From assembly GCA_965247245.1 (NCBI GenBank), contig CBDFGV010000002.1, forward strand, positions 124,001-188,000: DNA of 64,000 bases, given 5' to 3'. Source of the stretch: Tectiglobus sp965247245. GTDB taxonomy: Bacteria; Pseudomonadota; Alphaproteobacteria; Rhizobiales; Hyphomicrobiaceae. A program made the translations under genes and the position numbers. The notes beneath the pieces were generated by a model. The model did not search any database, had not been told where the DNA came from, and saw nothing but the letters and a program-made list of their open reading frames with translations. Shown one piece after another: positions 17,874-27,262 of the stretch (the stretch's first letter is position 1; every line of letters starts with the position of its first letter).

Positions 17874-18823
17874 GTGCATCAAGCAAACGTGGGATTTTTC
17901 ATATCGGCCTCCCTCGCGCCGCTTCGACCTACCTGCAGCGCATGGTATTTGAGCAGGCTGACGGTCACGCCCTTTCTTATCAGCCTAATGGTATTAAAGG
18001 CATGCTCCGAGAAGTCTTTAGACAATACATACCGCAGTCTGGTGCCGAGGTCATTTGCGACCCAGATCTAGATCAAATGGTCATCGAAAGACTGCGTCAG
18101 GCCATAACTGAAGCGCCGGGTGAAATCGTATTAGTTTCGTGGGGGCGGCCCTGTGGGCGTTGGTGGCTGGACTTTAGTGATTCGAAACAGGCAATTGGAA
18201 TTGTTCATCGCATTTGGCCTGATGCAGAGCTTCTTATCATCCTCCGCGAACAGGTTGGTTGGTTGGCCTCAATATACCGATATCGTGTTGCTAACGGGAT
18301 AGCTGCATCGCTTCAAAATTTTCTCGGCTGGAATGGGCAACGGTTCGTCCGAACAGAAACAGCGGACCGATGGCAAGGGGATCGTATCAATACTCTAGAG
18401 TTTGACTGGTCCAGGCTCTGCGAAGCAGTAGTTGAACGCTTTGGGCCAAAGAGATTTCATTTGCTAACCTATGAGCAACTTAATTCGCGACCCGAGAGCT
18501 TCCGCATCGCAATGGCTGAGGTTCTGGGACACGACCTTGAGGTTCCTATAACTGATCACAAAGCGAATGGTAGCATGCCAGCGGCAAATACTCATCTGCT
18601 CTTAGCCATAAACAAAGTCGTCGGCGCTTTTGGGCGGATCGATCGACCGACGCGTCTTCAGCGAGGCGCAAGACGAATTCTCAAACGCATACCTGGACCC
18701 AATTACGAGATTTTTGAAACTACAATTAGGACTGCGCTTAAAGATCACTATCGCTCAACAAACCAGAGGCTTCGTCCATTGCTCGAAGAAGAGTGTTTTT
18801 CACCTTACGCTTATGAGGCCTAA
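17870..18823 (+). CDS. Sulfotransferase-like protein (2)
   Basis: 317 residues from the ATG overlapping the previous stop (ATGA). The N-terminus FHIGLPRAASTYLQ (10-23) matches the HIGxxKTGTTxLQ-type phosphate loop of bacterial sulfotransferases, although the usual Lys is Arg. LLIILREQVGWLASIYRYRV holds the expected Arg126 of the 3'-phosphate site, and HLLTYEQLNSRP follows. It differs strongly from the gene upstream, so this is a tandem of two divergent enzymes rather than a duplication. The acceptor is unknown. Confidence 0.75.
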   Translation: MSASSKRGIFHIGLPRAASTYLQRMVFEQADGHALSYQPNGIKGMLREVFRQYIPQSGAEVICDPDLDQMVIERLRQAITEAPGEIVLVSWGRPCGRWWLDFSDSKQAIGIVHRIWPDAELLIILREQVGWLASIYRYRVANGIAASLQNFLGWNGQRFVRTETADRWQGDRINTLEFDWSRLCEAVVERFGPKRFHLLTYEQLNSRPESFRIAMAEVLGHDLEVPITDHKANGSMPAANTHLLLAINKVVGAFGRIDRPTRLQRGARRILKRIPGPNYEIFETTIRTALKDHYRSTNQRLRPLLEEECFSPYAYEA

Positions 18824-18835
18824 CGGAGACCTGAT

Positions 18836-20347
18836 ATGAAATCCGTAAGATCTGTTGAAGAAAATCGCCGCGCTTATCATGCCGAGGCAACACTAAACAG
18901 TGTCCATCGTGCTTCACTGACTGTGCCAGCGTTCGCCGGCACGGAAGCCGAGATAAGCTTCCTCAACCATTTTCTCATTAAGCGAGGCTACAAACAAGTT
19001 GGCTGCCGGATTACAGCAATCGATTCTGAAGGCAAGCGAATCGAATCGCGCCTACATGTCATAGACGAGCCGAGAGTCTATCGCATACCACTCAGCGGAA
19101 TGGTTGAAGCAGAGGTTGCAACCTGGATGGTCGAATTCTTTTCGGCCAACAACCTCTACATTCCATTCCCTGCCGTAATGGTGAACCACATTGGTGATGG
19201 CTTCATCAATACGGTCCATGCGTACAATAGAGTGCTTAACGACGTGTTCGAAGAAGACGCAGTAAATGGAGTGCAGGTTTGCGAAGCTTCTATAGATGTC
19301 AAGATTGATGATGACACGGACACGTTCGCAATGTTCACAACTGGTCCGCAGCACTGTTCAGGAACGATCGAAGTTACCTTTGATCATGAAGAAGGCGGCC
19401 AGTTTAAGCAATCTCTGGGAGTCAGCCAGCCGCGGTTCACGAACAACGTTATTCGCTTGCGGGAACTCTTTCCGAGTGCTCCGGCCGGCTCAGGAAATCT
19501 CTTCGTACGGCAGCCAGAGCAGGCCATGTTCTACGGCCGAATGCTTACCGGCCAGATCAAAGCAAACGGCGCCTTTTCGGCCAATCATAGCTATTATGAT
19601 AGCTCAAAGGTCAGCGAGTACTGGGGCGACGCTCGTGAGTCTTTAAGGCTTTATCCCTTACTGCCTGGCCTTCGCGCCTCGGCGCGCATTTATCCAATCG
19701 TGTCTCCATCGACCCTTCGCATAACAATCGATGTATTCAATGATAAAGGGGGTTTGCTTGAGACTTTTGCGGCTGGCGAACTGACGAGCCCTGGGGCACG
19801 CCATCTCGACATTGATGTGACAGCTCTAATCGAAAATGCCCAACTTGGTGACAGTTGCAAGACGTGGGCACTTCGCGCTGTGCCGATAGAAGGAAATACG
19901 CCAACACGGATCGCGCATCAGGCTGTCTACGGTGATCTTGAGCGGCCAGACACACTGGAATCGTCGATTAGTGTTGGTCTTCTCAATCCCAATATCTTCA
20001 CACCGGAAGGCAAGACTGGCATGGGCTGGGGACAGCTTCCAGTTGGAGCGGAGATAGACAGTTGGCTTGGCGTCGTATTGGCGAATCCCGACGGTAATGA
20101 TGATAAACTACAATTGCGAATCTATGATGTGGATGGGTTAGTCACCGAAGTCGAACAGAATTTACCCGCTGGTGGTGCTGCGATCTTCTCACCTGATGAT
20201 TTAAGGGGAATTGCGGCTGGTCGACGCGATTCTGACTCTCTTGCGATGCTGTGGTTCGAGGCGAGAACAACGCGGCCGGACGTGCAGGCTGTTGTTGTGT
20301 CGCGCCACGCGAAGACCGGGCATTGCAGCGGCGAGCACAATTTCTGA
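18836..20347 (+). CDS. Unrecognised 503-residue protein of the glycan locus
   Basis: No family recognised. It has no signal peptide or membrane segment. The sequence alternates short polar and hydrophobic strands, suggesting a largely beta protein of repeated sandwich-like units; segments such as ASARIYPIVSPSTLRITIDV and GGAAIFSPDDLRGIAAG look like strand-rich repeats. Acidic and neutral residues dominate in the middle (KIDDDTDT). It lies between the sulfotransferase pair and the ABC exporter, each gap short, so it is likely part of the same transcript. A role in glycan recognition, modification or export is only a guess. Confidence 0.75.
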   Translation: MKSVRSVEENRRAYHAEATLNSVHRASLTVPAFAGTEAEISFLNHFLIKRGYKQVGCRITAIDSEGKRIESRLHVIDEPRVYRIPLSGMVEAEVATWMVEFFSANNLYIPFPAVMVNHIGDGFINTVHAYNRVLNDVFEEDAVNGVQVCEASIDVKIDDDTDTFAMFTTGPQHCSGTIEVTFDHEEGGQFKQSLGVSQPRFTNNVIRLRELFPSAPAGSGNLFVRQPEQAMFYGRMLTGQIKANGAFSANHSYYDSSKVSEYWGDARESLRLYPLLPGLRASARIYPIVSPSTLRITIDVFNDKGGLLETFAAGELTSPGARHLDIDVTALIENAQLGDSCKTWALRAVPIEGNTPTRIAHQAVYGDLERPDTLESSISVGLLNPNIFTPEGKTGMGWGQLPVGAEIDSWLGVVLANPDGNDDKLQLRIYDVDGLVTEVEQNLPAGGAAIFSPDDLRGIAAGRRDSDSLAMLWFEARTTRPDVQAVVVSRHAKTGHCSGEHNF

Positions 20348-20397
20348 CAGGTAAACGGTCTAGCGAAAAACTTTCTGACGCGTGAACTTTGTAATCA

Positions 20398-22185
20398 ATG
20401 ACGCTGCTACTAACGCACGGTAGACTTTTCCTGTCCCTGGCAGGCTGGAGGCTTTACGCACTTGTCGTACTGACGCTTATCATGGGACTTGTCGATATCA
20501 TCGGATTGTCGATGATAGTCCCAATACTCGAAATCGGTATCAATGCAGAAGGCGGAAAAAGTTCAATATCACATGCCGTGTCGAGCGTCTTGCTTGCCGT
20601 TGGCCTTACGCCGACACTTAAACTTCTCTTAGCGCTGGTCGTACTCATTTTCCTTCTGAAAGCCGTGATTGTTTTTGCCGCCGACCAGACTATAGCTCGA
20701 ATACAGACAACCGTTCAGGAGGCTTTGAGAATGCAGCTGACCGAACGGGTATTCGCTGCGAATCTGCCTTACTTACTGCGCACGCGAGTCGGTGAGACGG
20801 CGAATGTATTCGTGACAGAGATCCAGCAAACCGTCGGCAATCTAAAAGCACTCAGTATGCTCGCGTGTGCCGTGATACTATTCTTGGTATATTTCTCTGC
20901 CTCGCTTTGGGCCAATTGGCAGATGGGCTTGTCAATGATCGGTTTGGCAACGGTTCTGTTGTGGGCGTTTCGCGGGATCAATCGCATGACGCGGAAGCTG
21001 TCATTCAAGATTGCCGACAATAATGAACGCATTCAGAATCAAATTCTACAAGGCCTAAACAACGTTAAATATCTCAAGGCGACAGAAAGCAAGTCACCCG
21101 TAATAAGCCACCTGCGCACCTCCCTAAATCAGAGGCGCAAGGATTTGATTTCTATTCATGTGCTGCGAGCCTTCGTGGCAGCATCGATTGAGCCAATTGC
21201 GGTCTGCGTGGCGGCAATCTTCATTTTACTTTCAATTACAGGACAAGAACGAACGCTTGGCGCAGCTGTGTTGCCGTTACTATTCCTTTACCGCACAGTT
21301 TCCAGAGTTGGTGAGATACAAAAATCTTGGCAATCTTTTTTGCGCACCGCAGGCTCAGTCGCGTCTTTCACCAAAACCTGGAATGCGCTCGCCGATCAAG
21401 CCGAGTCGACTTCGGGCTTGCCCTGCCCGGAATTGCGCAAATCCATTCAGCTAAGAGACGTAACCTTCGCGTGGGGCACTTCCGACAAGCCTTTGCTTGA
21501 CAGAGTTTCCATCGACATTCCCCGTAACTCCGTCGTTGGTTTGACCGGCCCGACAGGTGCCGGCAAGACAACTTTGGTTGACTTGGTTTGCGCTGTGCTT
21601 CCATCACGCACTGGCAGTGTAACGTGGGACAATTCCAACTACTGCGAGTTCGACCCACGTTCGATACGATCCCGCATTGGATATGTGACCCAAGATCCGG
21701 TCATCTTCAACGATACGATCGCGAATAATATTACACTTTGGGGATCTTGTGATTTGTCGTTCGACGAGCGGGCTTCGAGAATGCGAACCGCCGCCGCGGC
21801 AGCACAGTGTCTGGAATTCATCGAGTCCACAGAGCACCAATTCGATACGGAGATCGGTGAACGTGGCTTTCGTCTTTCGGGCGGTCAACGCCAGCGGATC
21901 GCAATAGCCCGTGAACTGTACCGCCAGCCAGAGATCTTAATTTTTGACGAAGGTACTTCTTCGCTTGACGTAAACACCGAGGCCGCTCTCCAGGAAACAC
22001 TCGATGCACTTGGTACAAGTTCTACCCTTATTGTTATTGCTCATCGATTGTCGACACTAAAGCACTGCAGCCACATCTATGTGCTGGAGCAGGGACGGAT
22101 CATCGAAAGCGGAAGCTGGGATGAGTTGATGGCGGTCAAAGGCGGTTGGTTCGCTAAGATGACCCAATTGCAAGGCACGGCATGA
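20398..22185 (+). CDS. ABC exporter, fused permease-ATPase (MsbA/PglK-like)
   Basis: 595 residues, typical half-transporter. The N-terminal 330 residues hold six predicted membrane segments; the ATPase domain has Walker A GPTGAGKTT (384-392), signature LSGGQRQR (493-500), Walker B ILIFDEGTSSLD (513-524) and the IAHRLST H-loop. Homodimers of this type flip lipid-linked glycans (PglK/WlaB), lipid A (MsbA) or other substrates. As the only transporter in the locus, it is the best candidate for moving the lipid-linked glycan across the inner membrane. Its stop overlaps an ATG (22182) that is out of frame with the NeuB-like gene that follows. Confidence 0.9.
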   Translation: MTLLLTHGRLFLSLAGWRLYALVVLTLIMGLVDIIGLSMIVPILEIGINAEGGKSSISHAVSSVLLAVGLTPTLKLLLALVVLIFLLKAVIVFAADQTIARIQTTVQEALRMQLTERVFAANLPYLLRTRVGETANVFVTEIQQTVGNLKALSMLACAVILFLVYFSASLWANWQMGLSMIGLATVLLWAFRGINRMTRKLSFKIADNNERIQNQILQGLNNVKYLKATESKSPVISHLRTSLNQRRKDLISIHVLRAFVAASIEPIAVCVAAIFILLSITGQERTLGAAVLPLLFLYRTVSRVGEIQKSWQSFLRTAGSVASFTKTWNALADQAESTSGLPCPELRKSIQLRDVTFAWGTSDKPLLDRVSIDIPRNSVVGLTGPTGAGKTTLVDLVCAVLPSRTGSVTWDNSNYCEFDPRSIRSRIGYVTQDPVIFNDTIANNITLWGSCDLSFDERASRMRTAAAAAQCLEFIESTEHQFDTEIGERGFRLSGGQRQRIAIARELYRQPEILIFDEGTSSLDVNTEAALQETLDALGTSSTLIVIAHRLSTLKHCSHIYVLEQGRIIESGSWDELMAVKGGWFAKMTQLQGTA

Positions 22186-22197
22186 AAGAGTTCGGAA

Positions 22198-23250
22198 TTG
22201 CGCATAGGTGATAAAACAATAGATGGGAGTAAGGGCGCTTTCATCATCGCTGAGATTGCTCAGGCGCACGAGGGTTCCCTTGGTTTGGCTCACAGTTTCA
22301 TAGATGCTGCCGCAGACGCAGGTGCTGACGCGATCAAGTTCCAGACCCACCTTGCTTCAGCTGAATCCACTAGAGATGAGCAATTTCGCATTCGAATGAG
22401 CGGACAAGATGCTGATCGTTTTGATTACTGGCAGCGCATGGAGTTTAGCCCCAGTCAATGGCACGAACTGGCAGCACATAGCTCAGAACGTGATCTAGTG
22501 TTTCTGAGTTCTGCATTCTCGGTTGATGCCGTCCACCTACTACAGCAAATTGGTGTTCCGGCTTGGAAAGTCGGTTCAGGCGAAGTTTTTAATGACCGAC
22601 TACTCGACGCGATGTCAGCGACAGGAAAGCCAGTACTGGTCAGCACCGGAATGGCAAACTGGAGTGAGATAAGTGCTGCCTATCGGCGTGTTATCGATCG
22701 GGGTGCTCCGGCTGCGATCTTCCAGTGTACGAGTAAGTATCCAACGCCTCTTGAACAGGTCGGGTTTAATGTGATTTCAGAGCTGCGTTCTGAATTCGAC
22801 TGTCCTGTCGGTCTGTCTGACCATAGCGGCACCGTCCATCCTTCGGTCTTGGCCCTGGCACATGGAGTTGATCTACTAGAGGTTCATGTGACCTTCGATC
22901 GCATGATGTATGGCCCCGATGCGGCTGCATCTCTCACCTTTGAAGAACTAACCAGTGTTGTCGCGTCCAATCGTGCATTCGCCAAGTTGCGTGACAACCC
23001 TGTTGACAAAGACGCTTTAGCAAATGAGCTTTCGCAAACGCGAGGACTTTTCAGCAAGAGCCTTGCGTTGCGCGAAGACCAGTCCGCAGGTACGAAGCTG
23101 ACTACCGAGATGCTTACTGTCAAGAAGCCAGGTACGGGTATTACGGCCGATCATGAGAGCGAGTTAGTCGGTTGCGTTCTTGCCCGTGATGTATTCGCTG
23201 ACCGCCTCCTCGTCTGGGAGGATATTGAAATTCTCAGAACGAAGAATTAG
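22198..23250 (+). CDS. neuB: Nonulosonic acid synthase, NeuB family (copy 2)
   Basis: 350 residues with the same order of barrel blocks as copy 1 (FIIAEIAQAHEGSLG, IKFQTH, KVGSGEVF, VLVSTGM, QCTSKYPTP, GLSDHS) and a C-terminal SAF domain. The canonical NHNG is AHEG here. The frame opens with TTG at 22198. An ATG at 22182, in the usual ATGA overlap with the exporter stop, starts with MKEF but is one frame off and ends after nine codons, so a one-base change near the start may have occurred with TTG rescue. It is only distantly similar to copy 1, implying a different acceptor sugar. Confidence 0.88.
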   Translation: MRIGDKTIDGSKGAFIIAEIAQAHEGSLGLAHSFIDAAADAGADAIKFQTHLASAESTRDEQFRIRMSGQDADRFDYWQRMEFSPSQWHELAAHSSERDLVFLSSAFSVDAVHLLQQIGVPAWKVGSGEVFNDRLLDAMSATGKPVLVSTGMANWSEISAAYRRVIDRGAPAAIFQCTSKYPTPLEQVGFNVISELRSEFDCPVGLSDHSGTVHPSVLALAHGVDLLEVHVTFDRMMYGPDAAASLTFEELTSVVASNRAFAKLRDNPVDKDALANELSQTRGLFSKSLALREDQSAGTKLTTEMLTVKKPGTGITADHESELVGCVLARDVFADRLLVWEDIEILRTKN

Positions 23251-23256
23251 CGCACC

Positions 23257-24456
23257 ATGAGCCATCAACGGAAAGTCTGCATTGTTGTCAACAGTCGGGC
23301 AAACTACGGTAGAATTAAGAGTGTCCTCAGCGCAATCAAACAGCGTGATGATCTCGAATTGCAGCTGGTTGTCGGGGCCTCTGCTTTGCTACATCGATTT
23401 GGCAACGTCCGCGAGATCATCGAACGCGACGGCTTCGAGATTTCGGCCACCGTTTACTCTATCGTCGAGGGCGAGACTCCGACAACTATGGCCAAATCGA
23501 CGGGCATGGCGATAATGGAGTTGGCAACGCTGTTCGAGAACCTCGAGCCGGATATCGTTTTGACAGTAGCTGACAGGTTCGAGACGATCGCGACCGCCAT
23601 CGCCGCGAGCTACATGAACATCGCCGTGGCACATACACAGGGCGGTGAGGTTACCGGCTCTATTGACGAGAGCGTTCGGCATGCTGTCACCAAGCTCTCA
23701 CATATACATTTCCCTGCCACGGAACTCGCCGCGGATTATCTCGTGCGCATGGGCGAGGACCCGACAACAGTTCATTGGACCGGTTGTCCTGCGATGGATG
23801 TGGTTGGTGCGATTGATCTGTCGCTGCCGTCTGATTTGTTCGAAAGTTACGGTGGTGTTGGGGCGCATATTGATCCGAAGGCGCCGTATCTCGTCGTTTT
23901 GCAGCATCCTGTGACCACCGAATATGGGCGCGGCTTCGATCAAATCAGTGAAACCCTGGAAGCTATTGCCGCGCTGAATATGCAGGCCGTGTGGCTCTGG
24001 CCCAACGTGGATGCTGGATCGGACGATGTCTCTAAGGGACTCCGAGTTTTCCGCGAGAGACGACGTCCGACCAACATCCATTTCTACAGGAATTTTGCAG
24101 TTGAGGACTACGCACGCCTGATTAACAACGCGAGGTGCATCGTTGGGAATTCGAGTTCGGGTCTCCGAGAGGGAGCCTTTCTGGGCGTTCCCGCGGTAAA
24201 CATCGGCACCCGCCAACAGGGTCGAGAGCATGGTGAAAATGTCATACATGTCGGTTACGACCGGGACCAGATTCGACAGGCTGTTGAGATCCAGATGAAC
24301 CACGGGCGCTTTGCGCCTTCAAAAATTTTCGGTAAGGGTGATGCCGGTTTGAGAATCGCAGAATTACTCGCGAAGCAGCCGGTTTCGGTTCAGAAGAAGC
24401 TACACTACACATTCAGCGATTGTGGCAAAGGACTGCATGAGGCTAGCAGTGTTTGA
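23257..24456 (+). CDS. neuC: Hydrolysing UDP-GlcNAc 2-epimerase, NeuC/LegG family (copy 2)
   Basis: 399 residues. Motifs VCIVVNSRANYGRIKSVL, IVLTVADRFETIATA, HTQGGEVTGSIDES, VLQHPVTTEYGR and GNSSSGLREGAFLGVPAVNIGTRQQGR identify the family. It follows NeuB copy 2 after six bases, so the order neuB-neuC of the first pair is repeated here. It probably supplies the free 2-epimerised amino sugar for that synthase. The 3' end overlaps the next methyltransferase gene by about 20 bases. Confidence 0.9.
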   Translation: MSHQRKVCIVVNSRANYGRIKSVLSAIKQRDDLELQLVVGASALLHRFGNVREIIERDGFEISATVYSIVEGETPTTMAKSTGMAIMELATLFENLEPDIVLTVADRFETIATAIAASYMNIAVAHTQGGEVTGSIDESVRHAVTKLSHIHFPATELAADYLVRMGEDPTTVHWTGCPAMDVVGAIDLSLPSDLFESYGGVGAHIDPKAPYLVVLQHPVTTEYGRGFDQISETLEAIAALNMQAVWLWPNVDAGSDDVSKGLRVFRERRRPTNIHFYRNFAVEDYARLINNARCIVGNSSSGLREGAFLGVPAVNIGTRQQGREHGENVIHVGYDRDQIRQAVEIQMNHGRFAPSKIFGKGDAGLRIAELLAKQPVSVQKKLHYTFSDCGKGLHEASSV

Positions 24457-25339
24457 ACCTTGCGAGATTTGCGGCACGAACGAATGGAAGACGACCTATG
24501 AGGGTCCGATCCGTCACGGCTCGTTCGGGAATTTTTCCCCACAGCCCGCGATCGTTGGGCAATGTGCCGGATGCGGTGTACAACGACTGCGGGAAGCCGA
24601 CTGCGCCGATGCGGAGATTTACGAGACTGCGGCGTACCGTGAGCTGCTCCATCAGCCGACCGATGCGGATGGTTTCTTTGCCGAGCATGATATTTTGCAG
24701 CTGAGTAATCTAGCAGCACTTTGGCCAGAGCCCGTAAGGGGCCGCACGGTCGCAGATGTGGGGTGCGCTGCAGGTAGTTTCCTTGATCACGTCAGCGGCT
24801 TGGCGGCACGAGCCGTCGCTATCGAGCCATGCACCGATTACCATGCCTCCTTGGCGCGGCGAGGCTACGATGTCCATAGCTACGCGTCCGATGCAGTCAT
24901 AAAGTTGCGCGGCGAAGTCGACCTTGCTACCAGCTTTAGCGTGATCGAACACGTTGGTGATCCGTTGAGCTTCCTCAGCGAGATCCGCGAATTATTAACG
25001 AGCGATGGTCGTCTAATAGTGAGCACACCCAATCGCGAGGACATACTGCAGACTTTGTTACCAGATGACTATCCGGCATTTTTCTATCGCGCGGTACATC
25101 GTTGGTATTTCGATGCCGAGTCGCTTGCAGCTCTGGCACTGCAAGCCAGTCTCAAAGTTCGCAAAATCCACTGTACGCAGCGATTTGGGCTATCGAACAC
25201 AATGCGCTGGCTTCGCGACCGCAAACCGGGCGGTCGCGAGCCGCTCACAAACATCAACGCACTGGCTGATAGTTTCTGGACCGGCTATCTCGCCGCCCAA
25301 GGTGTCGGCGACTATCTCTATGCCGAATTTGGACGATAA
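24437..25339 (+). CDS. SAM-dependent methyltransferase with N-terminal zinc-finger-like Cys pairs
   Basis: 300 residues from the ATG at 24437; a GTG at 24422 is in frame. Residues 9-12 form CEIC and a second pair CAGCG follows about 35 residues later, a putative zinc site common in sugar C-methyltransferase-like proteins. The SAM motif VADVGCAAGSFLDH lies near 105-118, then SFSVIEHVGDP and LTSDGRLIVSTPN. It overlaps neuC copy 2, so it may methylate that nonulosonic acid or a related sugar nucleotide. Sugar C-methyltransferases are one possibility, O-methylation another. Confidence 0.85.
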   Translation: MRLAVFEPCEICGTNEWKTTYEGPIRHGSFGNFSPQPAIVGQCAGCGVQRLREADCADAEIYETAAYRELLHQPTDADGFFAEHDILQLSNLAALWPEPVRGRTVADVGCAAGSFLDHVSGLAARAVAIEPCTDYHASLARRGYDVHSYASDAVIKLRGEVDLATSFSVIEHVGDPLSFLSEIRELLTSDGRLIVSTPNREDILQTLLPDDYPAFFYRAVHRWYFDAESLAALALQASLKVRKIHCTQRFGLSNTMRWLRDRKPGGREPLTNINALADSFWTGYLAAQGVGDYLYAEFGR

Positions 25340-25343
25340 TCGA

Positions 25344-26192
25344 ATGAGTGCAACCTCACCTATCTTCATTGGTGGCATGTATAAGTCTGGCACATCACTG
25401 CTGCGCGCGCTTATTGGTCAGCATCAGGACATAGCGTCGGATCTAGAGACTTATTGGTTCGATCTGGATGGTGCCGATCCAGATGCTCCAGAGACGCGCG
25501 AGGCAATTGCAAGATGGGCTCGGTTCTTCGATCGTGACTCCGACGAACTCTTGAAACTTTATCGACGTGCCTCGTCAATCCGTGATGTATTGGATGACTT
25601 GCTTGGGACAGTTGCTCGCAGGATGGGAAAGCAACGCTGGGCTGAGAAGACGCCCGGCAACATTGTCCATGTCCCACGTATCCTAGAGCTCTGGCCAGAT
25701 GCACGCATATTGCATATTGTGCGTGACCCGCGCGATATCTTCGCATCGCTCGTTAGGGCAGATAAGTGGTCGACAGCACAGGAGTTTGGAGAACGCTGGA
25801 CCACGATGCTTGGAGCGGCGGAACAGCTAAGCCCATGTCAAAATCGGTCCGTCTTGGAGATTGTATACGAGCGATTAGTGCTCGATACCGAAGCGCAAAT
25901 GAGGGAAGTGATCGAGTTTCTCGGAGCTCAGTGGGATCCTGCAGCGTCGGTCTTCCAAGGAAAGAACGATGATTTCCAACGGGTGTTGGAAGTAACGGGC
26001 AAGTCGAGCACAACACTTCAGCAATTATCGCAGCCTTTGACGGATGCTCGGATTGGACTTTGGCACCAAACTCTCAGCGATGACCAACTCATTTCCATCC
26101 GCGAGTACGCTCGCAGGTCTGGATTAGAGAGCACAATGCAAAGGATCGAGAATGCGTGCGAGACTGCAATCGCGGAGGCAGGAAATAAATGA
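25344..26192 (+). CDS. Sulfotransferase (3)
   Basis: 282 residues from ATG 25344; an ATG at 25320 is a second possible start. This is the clearest sulfotransferase of the locus: 5'-phosphosulfate loop MYKSGTSLLRAL at 12-23 and 3'-phosphate block VRDPRDIFASLVRADKW at 126-142, with RWAEKTPGN between them, as in the Sulfotransfer_3 group. It should transfer sulfate from PAPS in the cytoplasm. The gene overlaps pseB (ATGA), placing it in one transcript with the pseudaminic acid genes. Confidence 0.88.
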   Translation: MSATSPIFIGGMYKSGTSLLRALIGQHQDIASDLETYWFDLDGADPDAPETREAIARWARFFDRDSDELLKLYRRASSIRDVLDDLLGTVARRMGKQRWAEKTPGNIVHVPRILELWPDARILHIVRDPRDIFASLVRADKWSTAQEFGERWTTMLGAAEQLSPCQNRSVLEIVYERLVLDTEAQMREVIEFLGAQWDPAASVFQGKNDDFQRVLEVTGKSSTTLQQLSQPLTDARIGLWHQTLSDDQLISIREYARRSGLESTMQRIENACETAIAEAGNK

Positions 26193-27262
26193 CCAATGAG
26201 CCAATGGCACGATCGAGTTCCGCGCTCATCCATCCTGGGCAGTATCCTGAGATGGACCTTAACGACAAAGTAATACTGGTCACTGGCGGGACTGGTTCAT
26301 TCGGCCAAGCTTTCGTGCGCTACGTCCTCTCAAAATACAATCCACGCAAACTGATAGTGTTCTCTCGAGACGAGCAGAAGCATTATGACATGGCGCAGAC
26401 TTTCAGCCAGAACCGGTTTTCAGCAATCCGCTACTTTATTGGTGATGTCCGTGATGTAAGCCGGTTGGAATTGGCGATGCGTGAAGTTGACTACGTCGTG
26501 CATGCAGCAGCTCTGAAGCATGTCCCGATTGCAGAGTACAACCCCTTTGAGTGTGTCGCCACAAACATAAACGGCGCCCAAAACGTCGTGACTGCGGCAG
26601 TTCGCACCAATGTTAAAGCCGTTGTCGCATTATCAACGGATAAAGCAGCCAATCCAATTAATCTATACGGAGCGACAAAGCTGGCCTCGGACAAAATCTT
26701 TGTCGCTGCCAACAACTTGTCGGGTACGGGTGGCTGCCGATTCTCAGTTGTCCGCTATGGCAATGTACTCGGCTCTCGCGGCAGCGTGGTTCCCTACTTC
26801 TGCAAGCTTCTCTCCGAGGGCGCAACGAAGCTACCAATTACTGACAGACGCATGACACGTTTCTGGATCACGCTAGAGCACGGTGTACATGCTGTCCTCA
26901 CTTCGTTGGCGATGATGGCCGGCGGAGAGATTTTTGTGCCAAAGGTATCAAGCATGCGAATTGTTGATCTCGCCCATGCTCTTGCCCCAGGTGTTGAGCT
27001 TGAAGAGATCGGCGTGCGACCTGGTGAGAAATTGCATGAAGTCCTCATAACCGAGGATGAGGCTCGCACTACTCTTGAACTGGATGACCGGTATCTCATC
27101 TATCCCGTAGCTACCGGCTGGACCCGTGACAGGTTCCCCGCTTACGAAACACAACGTGTGCCTGAAGGTTTCAGCTTCGTTAGCAACATGAATGATCGAT
27201 GGCTGGATGCCACCTCTCTGAACGAGATGGTCAAGGATCTGGCTACCAATACAGAAAAATGA
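26189..27262 (+). CDS. pseB: UDP-N-acetylglucosamine 4,6-dehydratase (inverting), PseB
   Basis: 357 residues, about 20 longer at the N-terminus than most PseB; an internal ATG at residue 22 (MDLNDKVILVTGGTGSFG) is the conventional start. The Asp151/Lys152 pair in STDKAANPINLYGATK and Tyr160 correspond to the catalytic Asp/Lys/Tyr known for FlaA1/PseB. SRDEQKHYDM, AALKHVPIAEYNP and MTRFWITLEHGV closely match Helicobacter FlaA1. It makes UDP-2-acetamido-2,6-dideoxy-beta-L-arabino-hexos-4-ulose, the first step to pseudaminic acid. Overlaps pseC by ATGA. Confidence 0.94.
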   Translation: MTNEPMARSSSALIHPGQYPEMDLNDKVILVTGGTGSFGQAFVRYVLSKYNPRKLIVFSRDEQKHYDMAQTFSQNRFSAIRYFIGDVRDVSRLELAMREVDYVVHAAALKHVPIAEYNPFECVATNINGAQNVVTAAVRTNVKAVVALSTDKAANPINLYGATKLASDKIFVAANNLSGTGGCRFSVVRYGNVLGSRGSVVPYFCKLLSEGATKLPITDRRMTRFWITLEHGVHAVLTSLAMMAGGEIFVPKVSSMRIVDLAHALAPGVELEEIGVRPGEKLHEVLITEDEARTTLELDDRYLIYPVATGWTRDRFPAYETQRVPEGFSFVSNMNDRWLDATSLNEMVKDLATNTEK

